Assembly: GCA_028015205.1 (NCBI GenBank)
Contig: CM051512.1
Location: forward strand, 10,042,255 to 10,106,254
Reading direction: 5' to 3'
Source: Mytilisepta virgata
Taxonomy: Eukaryota; Mollusca; Bivalvia; Mytilida; Mytilidae
DNA length: 64,000 nucleotides
The notes beneath the pieces were generated by a model. The model was not told the origin of the DNA, ran no database searches, and worked only from the letters and a program-made list of their open reading frames with translations. Shown piece by piece: positions 11,816 through 24,560 of this stretch. The translations under genes were made by a program, and so were the position numbers. The first letter of the stretch is position 1; every line of letters begins with the position of its first letter.

Positions 11816-13819
11816 GCTCACCTGACCCAAAGATGATATACTCATCACTTGGCGTCCAGCGTCGGGCACCGTCCGTTAACTTTTACAAAATTCTTCTCTT
11901 CTAAAACTACTGGGCCAAATGGGGCCAAACTTGGCCAAAAAGCATCATTAGGGTATCTAGTTTAAAAACATGTCCGATGACCCCGCCTTCTAACCGAAAT
12001 GGGCGACATGGCTAAAAACGGAACATAGGGGGAAAATTGCAGTTTTTGTCTCGCCTGCGACAAAAAGTCGAGATATAGGTATTACTTTCCGTCTATGGCG
12101 GCGTAAACTCTTTTTTAAACTTTAATAACTTTTCACGTGTAGTCCCTACAATTAACATTTATGGTGCACAAGGTAGCTTATTGTATAAGATTTGCCGCAG
12201 TATACTTGCCTTGTGACCCTGACCTCATTTTCATGGTTCACTGACTAAATCATAAATGTGAATTTAAAATCTGCGTCACATTTTCGTGGTTAAGTCCATT
12301 ACTCACAAACTAGAATACCTAGACCCACCATATTTGGTCAATAGATAGTTCTTGCTGAGTACATGTCAGTCTGACACCTGGCTTGGGACCTTGACCTCAA
12401 TTTCATGTTTGAGTGACTTTGTCACTTTTTCGTGATTAAGTCCATTTGTCAGAAACTGTAATACCTAGGCCAACCATATTTGGTCTATAGATAGTTCTTG
12501 GTGGGTTCATGCCAGTCTGACACCTGGCTTGGGATCTTGACCTCAATTTCATCTTTGAGTGACTTTGTCACTTTTTCATGGTTAAGTTCATTTCTCAGCA
12601 ACTAGAATACATCGACCCCCCATATTTGGTCAATAGATAGTTCTTGTTGGGTACAAGTCTGGCAACTGGTTTGAGACCTTGACCTCAATTTCATGCTTGA
12701 GTGACTTTGTCGCTTTTTCGTGGTTAAGTCCATTTCTCAGCAACTAGAATACCTAGACCCACTGTATTTGGTCTCTTGATAGTTCTTGGTGGGTACATGC
12801 CAATCTGACACTTGTCTCTGGACCTTGACCTCAATTTAATGGTTGAGTGACTTTCATCCAAATTTCTTGATTAAGTCCTTTTTCAGCAACTAATATCTAG
12901 ACCCATCCGTGTTGGGTCTATAGATAGTTCTTAATGGGTACATGCAAGTCTGACCCCAGTCTCTGGACTTTGACCTCAATTGCATGCTTGAGTGACCTTT
13001 GTCACATTTTCAAGATTAGGTCCTTTTCTCAGCAACTTTAATACCTAGACCCACCATATTTTGTCAATAGATAGTTCTTAGGGGATACATGTCGGTATGA
13101 CACCTGCCTTTTGACCATGACCTCAATTTCTTTTAATGCATTTTCCTTTGACTTGCAAAAGTCAGTATTAGATAATCATTATTCTGTGTCCATGTGCATA
13201 CTCAGGCGAGAAATGTACTGTGTCCACTCTTGTTGTCTTATATTTCAAAAACTAAAGCATTTAGAGCAAAACTGACAGTGGTAAAAAGTTTCATCAGGTC
13301 AAGATCTACCAGCCATGAAATTTTAAGACAAATCAGTCAACCCTTTGTTGTTTTTTTTGCCCCTGAATTGTACATTTAAAGGAAATTTTGCAGTGTTAGG
13401 TTATTCACTTAAAAATTATTAGATAAAGACAAACTCACAGTTAACAGCAAACAAGTCAACATGACCAAAACTGTCAATTGACCCCTTAAGGAGATTTGCC
13501 CTTGAAAGATTAGTAATTATCAGTAAAAATAATGGTCTGACATTGTCATAGATGTTAAGACCATAACTTGAAATAAATTATATGGTAGCTGTACAAGTAA
13601 AATGGAGGGTCAAGAGTCAAGGTCATTTAAAAAATCCCTGGCACAATTTAGATTCAGAACCATATAATTTACCTGTACAAGTCAAAAAGAAAGGTCAAGA
13701 GTCAATGCCATTGAAACTATCCATAGCAACAGATGAAAAAGCCCAAGCAACCATATATATTTGGGTTCAGGATTCTATAATTTAGCTGTACAAGTCAATA
13801 TTAAGCTCTTGGGAGCTTG
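11816..13819 (+). mobile_element. A-family element, copy 3, interrupted by E copy 2
   Basis: 5' end GCTCACCTGACC; 3' end 'agctcttgggagcttg'. Removing 12047-13232 joins 'attgcagttttt' to 'tgtcttatatttcaaaaac', matching the unbroken A sequence near 15784. The 3' part has ~110 bp units ('gaaaaagtccatagcaac', 'ctgtacaagtcaa'). Confidence 0.75.
12047..13232 (+). mobile_element. E-family element, copy 2 (complete)
   Basis: Uninterrupted copy: 5' GTCTCGCCTGCGAC with the following 'aagtcgagatataggtatta', and about six core units of ~125-165 bp carrying 'cctagacccaccatatttgg'. The 3' subterminal 'caggcgagaaatg' leads to the end 'tgtccactcttg' followed by TT. Inserted in a T tract of an A element. Non-coding. 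Confidence 0.8.
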
Positions 13820-14264
13820 TTAAATTACAAATCTTTCCCAAGTGGAGCGCAGCGGAGCGAGGGTAGACAACGAACTATAAAAATGAGTTGAAGATTTTCC
13901 AGTTCTCCACTTTTGAAATAGTATAAGGCCATACCAAATTTATCTTTAGTTTTTTGGACAATGTGAATTTTAGACTTCGCAGCAATGGTACTTAGGAGGT
14001 TCCCTTCAAAGAAATGCGTCCAATGACCAGGACTGTAAACCAAGATGGCCGGCACAGCCGAACTTGGTTTAACGTAGGTCACTATGGGAAAATTCATTGA
14101 AAAATCTTTTTGTATGTAACCACGTGACCAATTGGAACCAGACTTGGCAGCGATTGTCCTTAGATGGCCCTAATTAAGAATTTTGTGCAATGAGCCGGAT
14201 AGTGAACTAATTAAGATGGCGGCCACACCTGAACTAAGTTAATTTACTATATCTAATACTATAG

Positions 14265-14680
14265 TATCTTTGGATTGTTATTTTGAAACTCCTGGGATGA
14301 TGCCTCTGCTGGTGGACCCTAGGTCCCCGAGGGTATTCGCCAACCCAGTCGTCAGACTTGTCTGACATGATTATTCATTTTGATTTGTTACAGAAATTAC
14401 CAGTATTTAGCAAAATTCAAAAATAATAGAAATACTAAGGGTTCATTCCTTGTATTGCACATGGTAGATCTCCTTAGCTGAAATTTGGCTTCCTATTTCG
14501 GTATTTTTGGTTGAGTACTTCTTGTTTAATATCAGTTTGGTTTTTGGTCTTCCAAATGTTTTGGTTTTAATGCTGCTGATGAGAGGTAACTCCTTGAAAT
14601 TCGTCGTATACAGCATAGTATAAATTTACTGTATCTAATATTAGTATCTTTGGATTGTTATTTTTAACATAGAACCCAAT
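14265..14680 (+). repeat. Dispersed repeat, copy 2
   Basis: Nearly the reverse complement of 3062-3400, with a third partial copy at 26055-26215 in the same orientation as this one. Landmarks: 'tttttggtcttccaaatg', 'ttaatgctgctgatga' and 'gaggtaactccttgaaat'. Function and class unknown. Confidence 0.7.
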
Positions 14681-14922
14681 GGAAAAATTCATATTAAAAT
14701 ATTCTTATATGAAAACACTTGACCAGTCTGAACATGACTTGTCAGTAATGGTCCTTAGATTGTTTTCTTTCAGAATTATGTCTGATGACCATGACCGTCA
14801 AGTCAAGACGGCCAACACAGTCATACTTAGTTTAACATAGGACCCTATGGGAAAACCAGTAAAATTGAATGCTATACTTAACTTTTAGTCCTGCTCATGA
14901 TGGACAAGTCAAATCCAGGAGA

Positions 14923-14951
14923 GCAATACAGGCTCTTGAGAGCCTCTAGTT
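14923..14951 (+). mobile_element. A-family 3' end
   Basis: 'caggagagcaatacaggctc' followed by the hairpin partner 'ttgagagcctctagtt' is the A-family 3' terminus. The body upstream (13840-14920) has A-type phrases such as 'aacttggcagcgattgtcct'. No 5' end is visible, so this is a truncated copy. Confidence 0.55.
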
Positions 14952-15301
14952 AAATTCCTCCCCCCCCCTTCCCCCCGCCTCCCCCCGCAAACATAGTTTG
15001 GGGGTATATAGAAATCAGCCTGTCCGTCTGTCTAGAATTTTTGTACCCACAGTCTCTCAAACATCATAGCCTTATCAGAGGTTAATCAAATTTTGCATAC
15101 TGTTAGATCCTATTACGTAGACATGCGCATGCGAAGTATGTCCTGGTCCAATACTATCAACTTTTGGACTTAGAAATTCTGTCTATCCCACAATTTTTTT
15201 TTGTAATATACCAAAATTATGTCTCTTTTTAAGAATTATTCTGTTCAGTTATACCCAGTTGAACAGCGTTATAATGTACATGTACTTGTGCCCATTTAAT
15301 T

Positions 15302-17163
15302 ATGCCCCCGGCAAACATAGTTCTGGATATATAGGAATCAGCATGTCCGTCTGTCCATCTGTCTGTCTGTCTGCGTGCCCATATTTTTTTTGTACCCGCA
15401 GTTTCTCAAACATGCCTTATCAGAGGTTAATGAAACTTTAGTGTTAGATCCTAGTACGTTGATGTGCACATGCAAAGTATGTTCTGGTCCAATACTTTTT
15501 CCCATAATTTTATACCCTTTTGGATTTAGAAATTCTGTCTATCCCCCATTTTTAGCTCACCTGGCCCAAAGGGCCATGTGAAATTATGCCATCACTTGGC
15601 GTCCGTCGTCGTCGGCGTCGTTATAAACTATTTCAAGAATCTTCTCCTGAAACTACTGGGCAAAATACCTATAAACTTTTACAGGATGTTCCTTATGGTA
15701 TCTAGTTTATAAATTTTATCTGAAGTTTTGATCTGTCAACAAACATGGCCGCTGTTGCTAAAATTAGAACATAGGGGTCAAATGCAGTTTTTGGCTTATA
15801 TCTCAAAAACTAAAGCATTTAGAGCAAAACTCATGAGGTAAAAATGTTTGACAAGTCAAGATCTACCAGCCATGAAATTTTCAGATGAATCAGACAGCTT
15901 TTTGTTGGGTTATTGCCCCTGAATTTTTAATTTTAAGGAAATTTTGCAGTTTTAGGTTGTTATTTTGAATGTAATAATAGATAAAGACAAACTGTAAACA
16001 ACAAAAATGTTCAGCAAAGTAAGATCTACAAATAAGTCAACATGACCAAAATCATCAATTGACCCCGTATAGGAGTTTTTGCCCTTGAAAGATTATTTAC
16101 ATGTAAACAGAAAATAATGGTCTGACATTGTCACAGATGTGTAGGGGGTTACTTGAAATAAATTAAATGGTGACAGTACAAGTAAAATGGAAAGTCAAGG
16201 GTCAAGGTCATTGAAAAAGTCCCTAGCAACCATATATATTTGGATTAAGGACCTTATAATTTACCTGTACAAGTCAAAAAGAAAGGTCAAGGGTCAAGGT
16301 CATTGAAAAAGTCCATAGCAACCGATGAAAAAGTCCCTAGCAACCATATTTATTTGGATTCAGGACCCTACAATTTACCTGTTCAAGTTAAAATGGAAGG
16401 TCAAGTCAATGCCATTGAAAAAGTCCATAGCAACCGATGAAAAAGTCCGTAGCAACCATATAAATTTAGGTTAAGGACTTTATAATTTACCTATACAAGT
16501 TAAGAAGAAAGATCAAGAGTCAATGCCATTGAAAAAGTCCATAGCAACAGATGAAAAAGTCCCTAGCAACCATATATATTTCGGTTCAGGACCGTACAAT
16601 TTACCTGTTCAAGTCAAAATTGAAGGTCAAGAGTTAATGCCATTGAAAAAGTCCATAGCAACTGATGAAAAAGTTCCTAGCAACCATATCTATTAGGTTC
16701 AGGATTCTATATTTTAGCTGTACAGGTCAATACTAAGGAGAAAATTGTGACGGTATACATTAAATAGCAAAATAATCATTTATGCAAGATCTACTGGTAC
16801 ACAAAAGATAGGTGAGCGATTTAGGCTCTTGGGAGCCTCTTGTTTTTTGTACCCACAGTTTCTCAAACATGCCTTATCAGAGGTTAATAATACTGTAAGA
16901 TCCTAGTACGTAGATGTGCGCATGAGAAGTATGTCCTGGTCCAATACTTTTTCCCATAATTATACTCTTTCAGACTTAGAAATTCTGTTCTAGTCCATTA
17001 CTTTAGTCTTTTATTAGATATGCACATAATAAGAATTTTATTGATCAATTACCTCCTCATAGCTTTGTTAAATAGGGCCTCAAAATTTTATAACACAGAT
17101 TTGATATCAGGTGTGTTTTTGAAAATTAACAGCAGCATGGGGTATAGTTAGTGACAGTTCTAG
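15302..17163 (+). mobile_element. V-family element interrupted by A copy 4
   Basis: The 5' end 'atgcccccggcaaacatag' is a decayed hairpin; the relative at 14981 is better preserved (CCCCCGCAAACATAGTTTGG). The 3' end is 'ggggtatagttagtgacagt' then 'tctag' and TT. The body ('tttctcaaacatgccttatc', 'tatgtcctggtccaatact') stops at 15553 and restarts at 16843. A fragment of the same family lies at 14981-15240. Confidence 0.65.
15554..16842 (+). mobile_element. A-family element, copy 4 (complete)
   Basis: 5' AGCTCACCTGGCCCAAAGGGCC (hairpin) with 'gccatgtgaaat', then 'gccatcacttggcgtccgtc'. 3' end 'aggtgagcgatttaggctct tgggagcctcttg' followed by a T run. The core has five or six ~110 bp units ('accatatatatttgg ... 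gtacaagtcaaaa'). It splits a V element, so it is the younger of the two. Non-coding. Confidence 0.8.
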
Positions 17164-17711
17164 TTGTTTTTGTTTTTCAAAATTTTAGACCCTGAGCACA
17201 AGTGATGAGTCGTAACTCGTCAAAATCTGCACATCTTGTGCATCAAGTTTTATATCAAATAATCCTGCCATGATTTTAAGGGTAAAGTTGTGCGAGAAAT
17301 TATGACTATGTTCTAGACAGCAACTTCGTTAAAACTCCGACCTTTACTGCTACACTATAATACTGTTGGAATGTTTGGGAGTAGCCCCCACCCCCTTTCC
17401 CAAGGTGTTGATATTTTATATTTGTCCAATAATACCAAATTTTAACTTACAATGATAAATAAAGTACAGGTGAGCAAGACAGGCTCCTGGGAGCCTCTAT
17501 ATTTATTATGATTAAATGATAAATTCATTTCAGCAATTGAGGCCCTAAGGAGTCTCTACTTAATGTAATTAGATAATGCATTAAAACTAAGGTTGTAATA
17601 TAGTCAGATATTTTGGTGTAGGGATTATTTAGCTTTAATTTTGGTACATTTGCAACATGCCAAAATATCCCATTTTGAGTTGAAATTAAAGATAATTTTT
17701 TTTGTTTTCAG

Positions 17712-18570
17712 GAAGAAACCACGAGTTTATGTTGACAGTGAGAAGAACAGAATGCTGAACAGGGTTGGTAAGCCCTATGGTTATGTTGCTCCAAGACCTA
17801 TGTCTGAACCTGTGCGGTGGTCCAGACGAGTCCGAGGTCTGGAACCTGTTCCTGACATTCCCGCACCCCCTCCTTCTCCAGAAGTGGCTAGAGAGGCTCC
17901 TGAAGTCTCAATAGAAACTTCTGGTGAGTTAACTTTCTCAGTAGTCTTCTCTCCTGCATCAGAAGTTTCTGATATGGAAGAAGAGTCTACAGAGAATGTT
18001 ACACTGGAGGTGACCATTGGGCGTCTGCCAGAGGATTTGATGGCCAGTTTTTCAGTTTCTGAGGATTTGCCATCTTATCCTTTGGCAGAGTCCACGCCTG
18101 CAGCTTCTGAAGCACCATCACCACAGGAAGTGTTATTTAGGGATGCCACACTTGTTTTGTCCGACTCAGATGAAATGATAGAGACGAGTGTTGACTTATT
18201 TAACACAACTGTGGAGGTGATTGTTTCAGGGGAACAGGCCTGCACTTCTGTGACACCATCACCACGGATGGCGTTATTTAGGGATATCACACTTGTTTTG
18301 TCCGACTCAGATGAGATGATAGAGACGAGTGTTGACTTATTTAACACAACTGTGGAGGTGATTGTTTCAGGGGAACAGGATCATGGAGCAACATCTCCAT
18401 GGGAAATTGTAGGGTATGGGGCTGTCATTGAAGATGAGGTGGCAACCCCTGTGGCGGAAAGAATTGTTCCTTTTCCAGATTGGCTCCCATGCCTTTTTTT
18501 GCAGTGGTTAATATTTTTGTTTTTGTTTTGTTCGTTAAAAGATTTTTATATTTATCATTTTCAAAATTAA
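17712..18570 (+). CDS. Hypothetical protein exon, acidic, with an internal duplication
   Basis: An open frame follows a strong splice acceptor ('tttttttgttttcag' ending 17711) and runs about 286 codons to a stop at 18568-18570. It therefore looks like a 3' exon entering at the last base of a codon. The first ~60 residues are basic and Arg/Pro rich (VRWSRRVRGLEPVP), and the middle is acidic and Ser/Thr rich. A 47-residue unit is duplicated, containing VLSDSDEMIETSVDLFNTTV. The last ~30 residues are hydrophobic and may read past the true end. A consensus donor (GTGAGT) at 17924 would end a shorter 212-base exon whose phase fits the exon at 36449. I do not recognise a family. No upstream exon or promoter is visible. 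The reading quality of the duplicated part favours real coding sequence over chance. Confidence 0.55.
18113..18394 (+). repeat. 141 bp in-frame tandem duplication
   Basis: Two copies of a 141 bp unit, starting near 18113 and 18254 at 'caccatcaccac', differ at only a few bases. The length is 47 codons, so the frame is kept. The near-identity indicates a recent duplication within the exon. Confidence 0.85.
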
Positions 18571-18665
18571 TTTGCTTCAAAAACTTTTAAGGATTTTTTT
18601 TTGTTTCCAAAACTTTAATAGGGATTTAGTAGTAACTATTTTTTTAGAGAATACATTTATTTTTT

Positions 18666-19337
18666 GCTCACCTGGGATAATTAGGCTGTCGTCTGTTAAT
18701 TTTTCACATTTTGATCTTCTCCTCTGAAACTACTTGGCAGATTGTAACCAAACTTGGTAGGAATGATGTATTGAAGGACATCTACAAATGATCCACCATT
18801 GGTTCCGATTGGATAAACAACATGGCCAATAAAGGCCATCTTCTATTTTTATTGGCCAATTTCCAAAAATCTTCTCTGAAACTACATATTGAAATGTTTT
18901 GAAACTTTTAAGGCTTGATGACAACAATATCCTCTACAAACGATCCAGCATTGAGTGAACAGTATGGCTGCAAGAGGCCATCTTTGATTTTTAATTTTCA
19001 AAAATCTTCTCCTCTGAAACTACAGTATGAAATGTTTTGAAACCTACCCTCTACAAACAATCCACTTGATGACAGCTGAGGCTGTTCAAAGTTTCCATTG
19101 AATCTATATATAGGAAAAGACATTTTTGTCGTTTGCCCAGGAACTAATAGGCAGACTTTAACCAAGTTGGCAAGTATCTCATATTGAAAGATAGATGCAA
19201 ATGATCCACCTATTTTTTAGGTCAAACGTCAAATATCAAGATTACTTTTGACATTTAATGTGTTTCTTTAAAAGCCTTGTGGATACAAAAGAGCTGATGT
19301 TTTATAATGGCCAAATAGATGCCAGGTGAGCCTCTAG
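18666..19337 (+). mobile_element. A-family element, copy 5 (short)
   Basis: 5' GCTCACCTGGGATAATTAGG, core 'aatcttctctgaaactacat' units, and 3' 'gccaggtgagcctctag' followed by a long T run. The 5' hairpin is decayed. A related, end-poor stretch lies at 20395-20902 and closes with 'ggctcacctcctgaagaacc tcttg'. Confidence 0.65.
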
Positions 19338-21960
19338 TTTTTTTTTTTATTTTTATAAAGGATTTTGGTGTAATATTGCCTTTAAAGTTAATGTGCATTA
19401 GTTCAAAATACTTTAAATGTTTTAAATAATATTTATACTCAATTAAATATTAAATAAAGATTATCTAAATTTTCTGATTGCACAACAGATTTACGAAGAA
19501 CAAAATTTTTGTATCTCAAGTTGGTTTTGATACATCATGAGTTATCTCCCTTCTATTGAAGCCTCAGTATTATGAGATGTTAGTAATCTGGTCGTACTAA
19601 TGATCTCCTTTTGATCATTTGGTCATGATTTTGTCAAAGGCAAGAGATTACCCAGCTTATGGCCAGTATTTGCAAAACTGATAGAAAATTTTCTCAGTTC
19701 AATCAGAATGGGCAGTTCATAAGAATGTATATTTCTGAAACTTTATAAAATTCAGTATATGATATTTGTAAAATTGGTTCCTTACCTGTAATTTAAATTA
19801 TGTGACGGTTGCAAGGCACCATGTGAAAAGATGTGTATGCATAATTCTTTCTGAGGATTTGAACAATTGTCATTCCATAGTTGTGGGACGATTAATTGCA
19901 AATTATATGCAGTTGTTCAGAGATGAACATAGCTTAACATACAACCCTATAGGAGCTTCATGTTTGAAACCACAAAGCTAATTGGAACAAAACTTGACAA
20001 CAATGGTCTTTAGGTAGATCCTCTTTCAGAATTATATCTGATTACCCTAGTGCCTGCTGTCCAAGATTGCTACCAGAGCCAAATAACATTGTATCCTATC
20101 GGAAATTATTTTTAAGATCTTTTTCTTGTCTGAATTTATGAAGTCAATTTGAACAAAACTTGGCAGAAAGTCTTGTAAGAATTGTATGCGATGACCCCAC
20201 CATCCAAAATAGTGCCAGATCCAAACATAGTTTAACATAGGATCTTGAGGCAAAATTCATTGAAATATCTTATTTTAAACCAGTGAAGAATTTGGCAAAA
20301 CCAGTGAGCCATGTCCAATGTAATCTTTGTTGATTACAGAAGGTCCATCCTCTTTCAATATCCATTGTAATCTTTACTGATTTTAGGAGGCAAGTCCATC
20401 GTTCGTAAACTGTAGTTGTTCAAATTTTCCATTGAAACCATATGGGGAAAGACATTTTTGTCAATTGCTCAGGAACTAATTGGCAGATTGTAACCACACT
20501 TGGTATGAATGATGAATGGAAGGACCTCTACAAACGATGTACCATTGGTTCTGGTTGGATGAACAACATGGCCGCCACAGGCCGTCTTTGATTTTTATTG
20601 GCCAATTTTTAAAAAAATCGGGGTTCTCCTCTGAAACTACATTATGAAATGTTTTGAAACTTTGCAGGATTGATGACAACAAATGATCCACTTTTGATAT
20701 TCATATGATCAACCAACAGCTGGAAAAGGACTTTTTTGTCTTTTTATCAGGAACTAATGTACCAAAGTTAGCAAGGCATATTCAAATGATCCGTCCTTTT
20801 TTTTTTGGGTCAAAAGTAAAATATCAAGGTTTCTTTAGCAGCAAATGGCCTAATAAAAGCCGCATGACTGGTATAGGCTCACCTCCTGAAGAACCTCTTG
20901 TTTGATATTATTTTTATTTTATTTTATTTTTTTAATAAGAAATAAGAATGGTTTCATCAAATTAACCATTTAGAATATTAACTTAGTATTTTTGCTTTTT
21001 CAACAAAAAATCAAAAAGGAAATAAAAATGAAACATTGTGTGTAATAATTTGGCTTATAATCATTATTTCGCATTTGTTTTGATATTTAATTAAATATTT
21101 AAAGAAAAATCATTAAATATGTACAGCAGTAAACAAAAAATTAATTTTAAATTTGATAAACATCTTTTGATGTCAGATGATAAGCAAAAAAAAGCTTAAT
21201 TTATTCAACTTTTTTAAATTTCTTTTTTCTTTTGTGTTTTGATTAAGAGATGCTCAGAATTAAATTAATAATAATTTTGTTAACCCAACACTCAAACACT
21301 TGAAAATAATAATTCAATAACTAATTGGTAAAATTATTAAAATCTTAAAATTTATTTGGCTGATATGTAAAGTATTATTTTAAAAATAAAATTGGACATG
21401 ATTGACCTATAGACTTTTCCCTCCTTGTTGTTATGGATACTGAGTTTGGTTTGATTGGTTGTTATGGAGACAGTTTGGTTTGATTGGTTGTTATGAAGAC
21501 AGTTTGGTTTAGTGATTGATAGTTTTTGTTGTGTTGTTTTTGTTACCAGAGTTGTTCAGGTATTTGTGTTTCTTGGTTGTCATTCATCCCCTCCCATTCA
21601 AAGACAAACTGCAGACATAAAAAATGACAGATTTTTAAGTAAAATTTTTTTTTAAACTTAAAATTGTTTTTCAGAAATCAGTTTTTTAATTAAAAGTGGT
21701 AGTGTTGGTAATTAACAATTATTGTAATTTGATTTTGGCATCTCTCAATGATAACACTTTGTTCTCGGAAAAATTGATGAAATTATTTTTGAAAATATAA
21801 TTGTTTGGAAAATTTGATTGTCTTTATTTCAATTGGTCTTATATATTTTACAATTTTTTTTAGGTATCTGATGAAACCATTTTTTCCCAATCAGTTTTGC
21901 AAGTAAAAATATTTTTTGTTTAAATTTTATTTTATTTTTAAAAATTGAAATTACATTTTT
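19338..21960. other. AT-rich DNA, no supported gene
   Basis: Contains decayed A-family sequence (19930-20260 and 20395-20902), then strongly AT-rich unique DNA. At 21440-21530 a ~31 bp unit ('tttggtttgattggttgtta') is repeated three times. No coding exon is supported. Confidence 0.5.
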
Positions 21961-22519
21961 AGGAACGGAGCATAACATTTTTTTAAAAAACCCCTGAAAC
22001 TACTGAGGGGATTGTAACCAAACTTGGTAGGAATGATGTATGGAAGGAGGTCCTCTACAAACAATCCACTAATTGGACAATTTTCAAAAATCTCTGGAAC
22101 TACATTATGAAATGTTTAGAAACATTAAGGTTATTTTCACAGTTTGGATTTCTTTACCAGCCTTGTGGAGGATAAAGGGAAGGGGCTTACCTTCTGTAAT
22201 TGGTACAGTTTACATTGGATGTGTGGAAGGGGCTAACTTTCTCCAATCAATAGAGAGTGCATTCATCGTATGTGGGGAAAAAGCTTACCATCTGTAATCA
22301 TTGCTCTAGCTTTACTGGACTCATCCTCTGTGCTGCATGATATCTTTCAACTGAAACTGCATGAGGCATAGATTTTCTTTGATAGGGAATAAAACTCACA
22401 AAAACCAATTCTGATTTGTTAATCGTGTTTCTAAATACAAATGCTCTACCATTCATTTTTGGCATACAATAAAAGTTTTTTTTATTTTACTACTAGGGCT
22501 TTCACTGCTGCTGCAGAAC

Positions 22520-22940
22520 TTCAGGTACATTTGTATAGATAGATATACATTGTTTTATGGACTCACATCATACATAGATATTCTTTTTTTTTAATGTCGC
22601 ATCTATATATAGAAACATACATGGAGATTAACATATACTATGTAAATATAGATATATAATCAAAGACATCTAGATAGATGCATTGTTAAATGATGTCACA
22701 TCTATATATAGAAATATAGATAGATAAGAATAGAAAAAGAAAGAGATAGGTGAAGATGCACATTGTTTTGTGACAGTTACATAGATAAATACATGTAGAG
22801 AGATACAAATTTACATTGTTTTATGATGTCACATCTATAGATAGAAAAATAGGTATAGATATAGATATATACGTCACATCAAAATATATAAATAAATTTA
22901 TTATGACGTCAATCTATTTATAGAAATAGATATATAAGGA
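22520..22940. repeat. Degenerate GATA-like simple repeat region
   Basis: Repeated 'atagatag', 'atatatagaaa' and 'gatgtcacatctatatatag' blocks occur about five times at ~90-120 bp spacing. Looks like a decayed tandem array. Confidence 0.6.
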
Positions 22941-23929
22941 ATAATATTTGATGGTTGTTTTTATGTTGTTTTACCATAGTATTTTCCAGATTTCCATTGG
23001 AGTATCATAGAAGATTATTGACTGTTACACAGTGCAGTGAGTTGTTGATTTGATTGATTGATTGTGATTTATCTCCAAGCAGGCAAAAGATTAAAAAAAA
23101 ATGTTAAATGTTGAAATGCATATATAACTGCCACTCATTTCAGTAAGGGACAAGACATATTAAAATTTTAGATTCATCTTAAAGAACAATTTGAGATATT
23201 CCAGAAAAAAATCGAAATTCTGAGTTAAAAAGATTATTTGAATAGCAATCACTTGTGCAGAAGATTTAAAAGACGGAGATCATTCATACATGCAAACAAA
23301 GTAAGGTAATCTTGAGAAGAAAAAAAAGTGGTTTCTGCAGAAGTTAAAGTAAGACCAAATTATTATGACTTTGCACATCACAAGTAGATGATGCATGTAA
23401 CTTTTCACTTAGTTTTGCAGGTTTCAGAGAAAGAAAGAAGCCAAAGTTTGGTATATCTTTAGGAGCCTTGCTGATTGAAGAATGGTGAAGTATTTCAACC
23501 AAGTAATGTATGTGGCAGATTTTTTAAGAGTCCAGGTTTTCAACTTTCATCAATATCTCGTTTCATAGATGACACATCTTTACCCCGGATTCTTTTACAT
23601 CCAGGAATTTATCTCTATCAGCTTATTTTTGCAGAGATGGGCAATAAATTTTTCATTTTTGGGAGAAATTGTGAATATTCATATTTAGATTTTTGGCTCA
23701 TCTGGCCTATATAAAATTATTGTTGTTTCTGAAACTTTTACATTACACATGAAGTGAACCCTTTAGTACCCACACATGCTGATTCTACATGAACTCGGAG
23801 CCCTTGATCTCACATGTGCAGAAAGTTTTATGTTGCATATATCCGGAGTTCTGAAACTTCTTAGGCTGGGTATATAAGAGACCAGTTGGTACCACACGTG
23901 CACTGTACATACCCAGAAGTACTGAAAGC

Positions 23930-24560
23930 TCCTCTTGTGTTGTTAAGTTTAGGTTGGACATGTCCTGATGTGCTGAAACTTTTTGTTCCTCTTGTGCTGA
24001 AAAGTTTAGGTTTGACATGTCCTGATGTGCTGAACCTATTTGTTCCCCTTGTGCTGAAAAGTTTAGGTTGGACATGTCCTGAAACTTTTTAGATAGGACA
24101 TATATTGAGACTATTTGGTCCAACAAGTGCTGAAATTTTACATTTTACATGTCCTGATCTGCTGAACCGTTTTGTTCCTCTTGTGCTGAAAAGTTTAGGT
24201 TGGACATGTCCTGAAACTTTTTAGATAGGACATATATTGAGACTATTTGGTCCAACAAGTGCTGAAATTTTACATTTTACATGTCCTGATCTGCTGAACC
24301 GTTTTGTTCCTCTTGTGCTGAAAAGTTTAGGTTGGACATGTCCTGAAACTTTTTAGATAGGACATATATTGAGACTATTTGGTCCAAGAAGTGCTGAAAC
24401 TTTTACATTTTACATGTCCTGATGTGCTGAACCGTTTTGTTCCTCTTGTGCTGAAAAGTTTAGGTTGGACATGTCCTGAAACTTTTTAGTTAGGACATAT
24501 ATTGAAACTATTTGGTCCAACAAGTGCTGAAACTTTTACATTTTACATGTCCTGAAGTAT
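23930..24560 (+). repeat. ~130 bp tandem array, about four units
   Basis: The unit contains 'ttgtgctgaaaagtttaggt', 'tggacatgtcctgaaac' and 'gactatttggtccaac'. Starts lie near 24048, 24178, 24308 and 24445. Short related pieces lie upstream to 23930. The frames crossing it on both strands are repeat artefacts. Confidence 0.85.

Noticed and set aside
17641..17711. Start codon at 17641 for the 17.7 kb frame
   Set aside because: The first 23 codons lie over a typical AT-rich intron end with a strong acceptor at 17711, so the exon most likely begins at 17712.
23785..24126. Frames with repeated LDMSNLNFSAQ or LVLKSLGLTCPDVL
   Set aside because: A tandem array read in both directions; neither has splice sites or non-repeated coding sequence.
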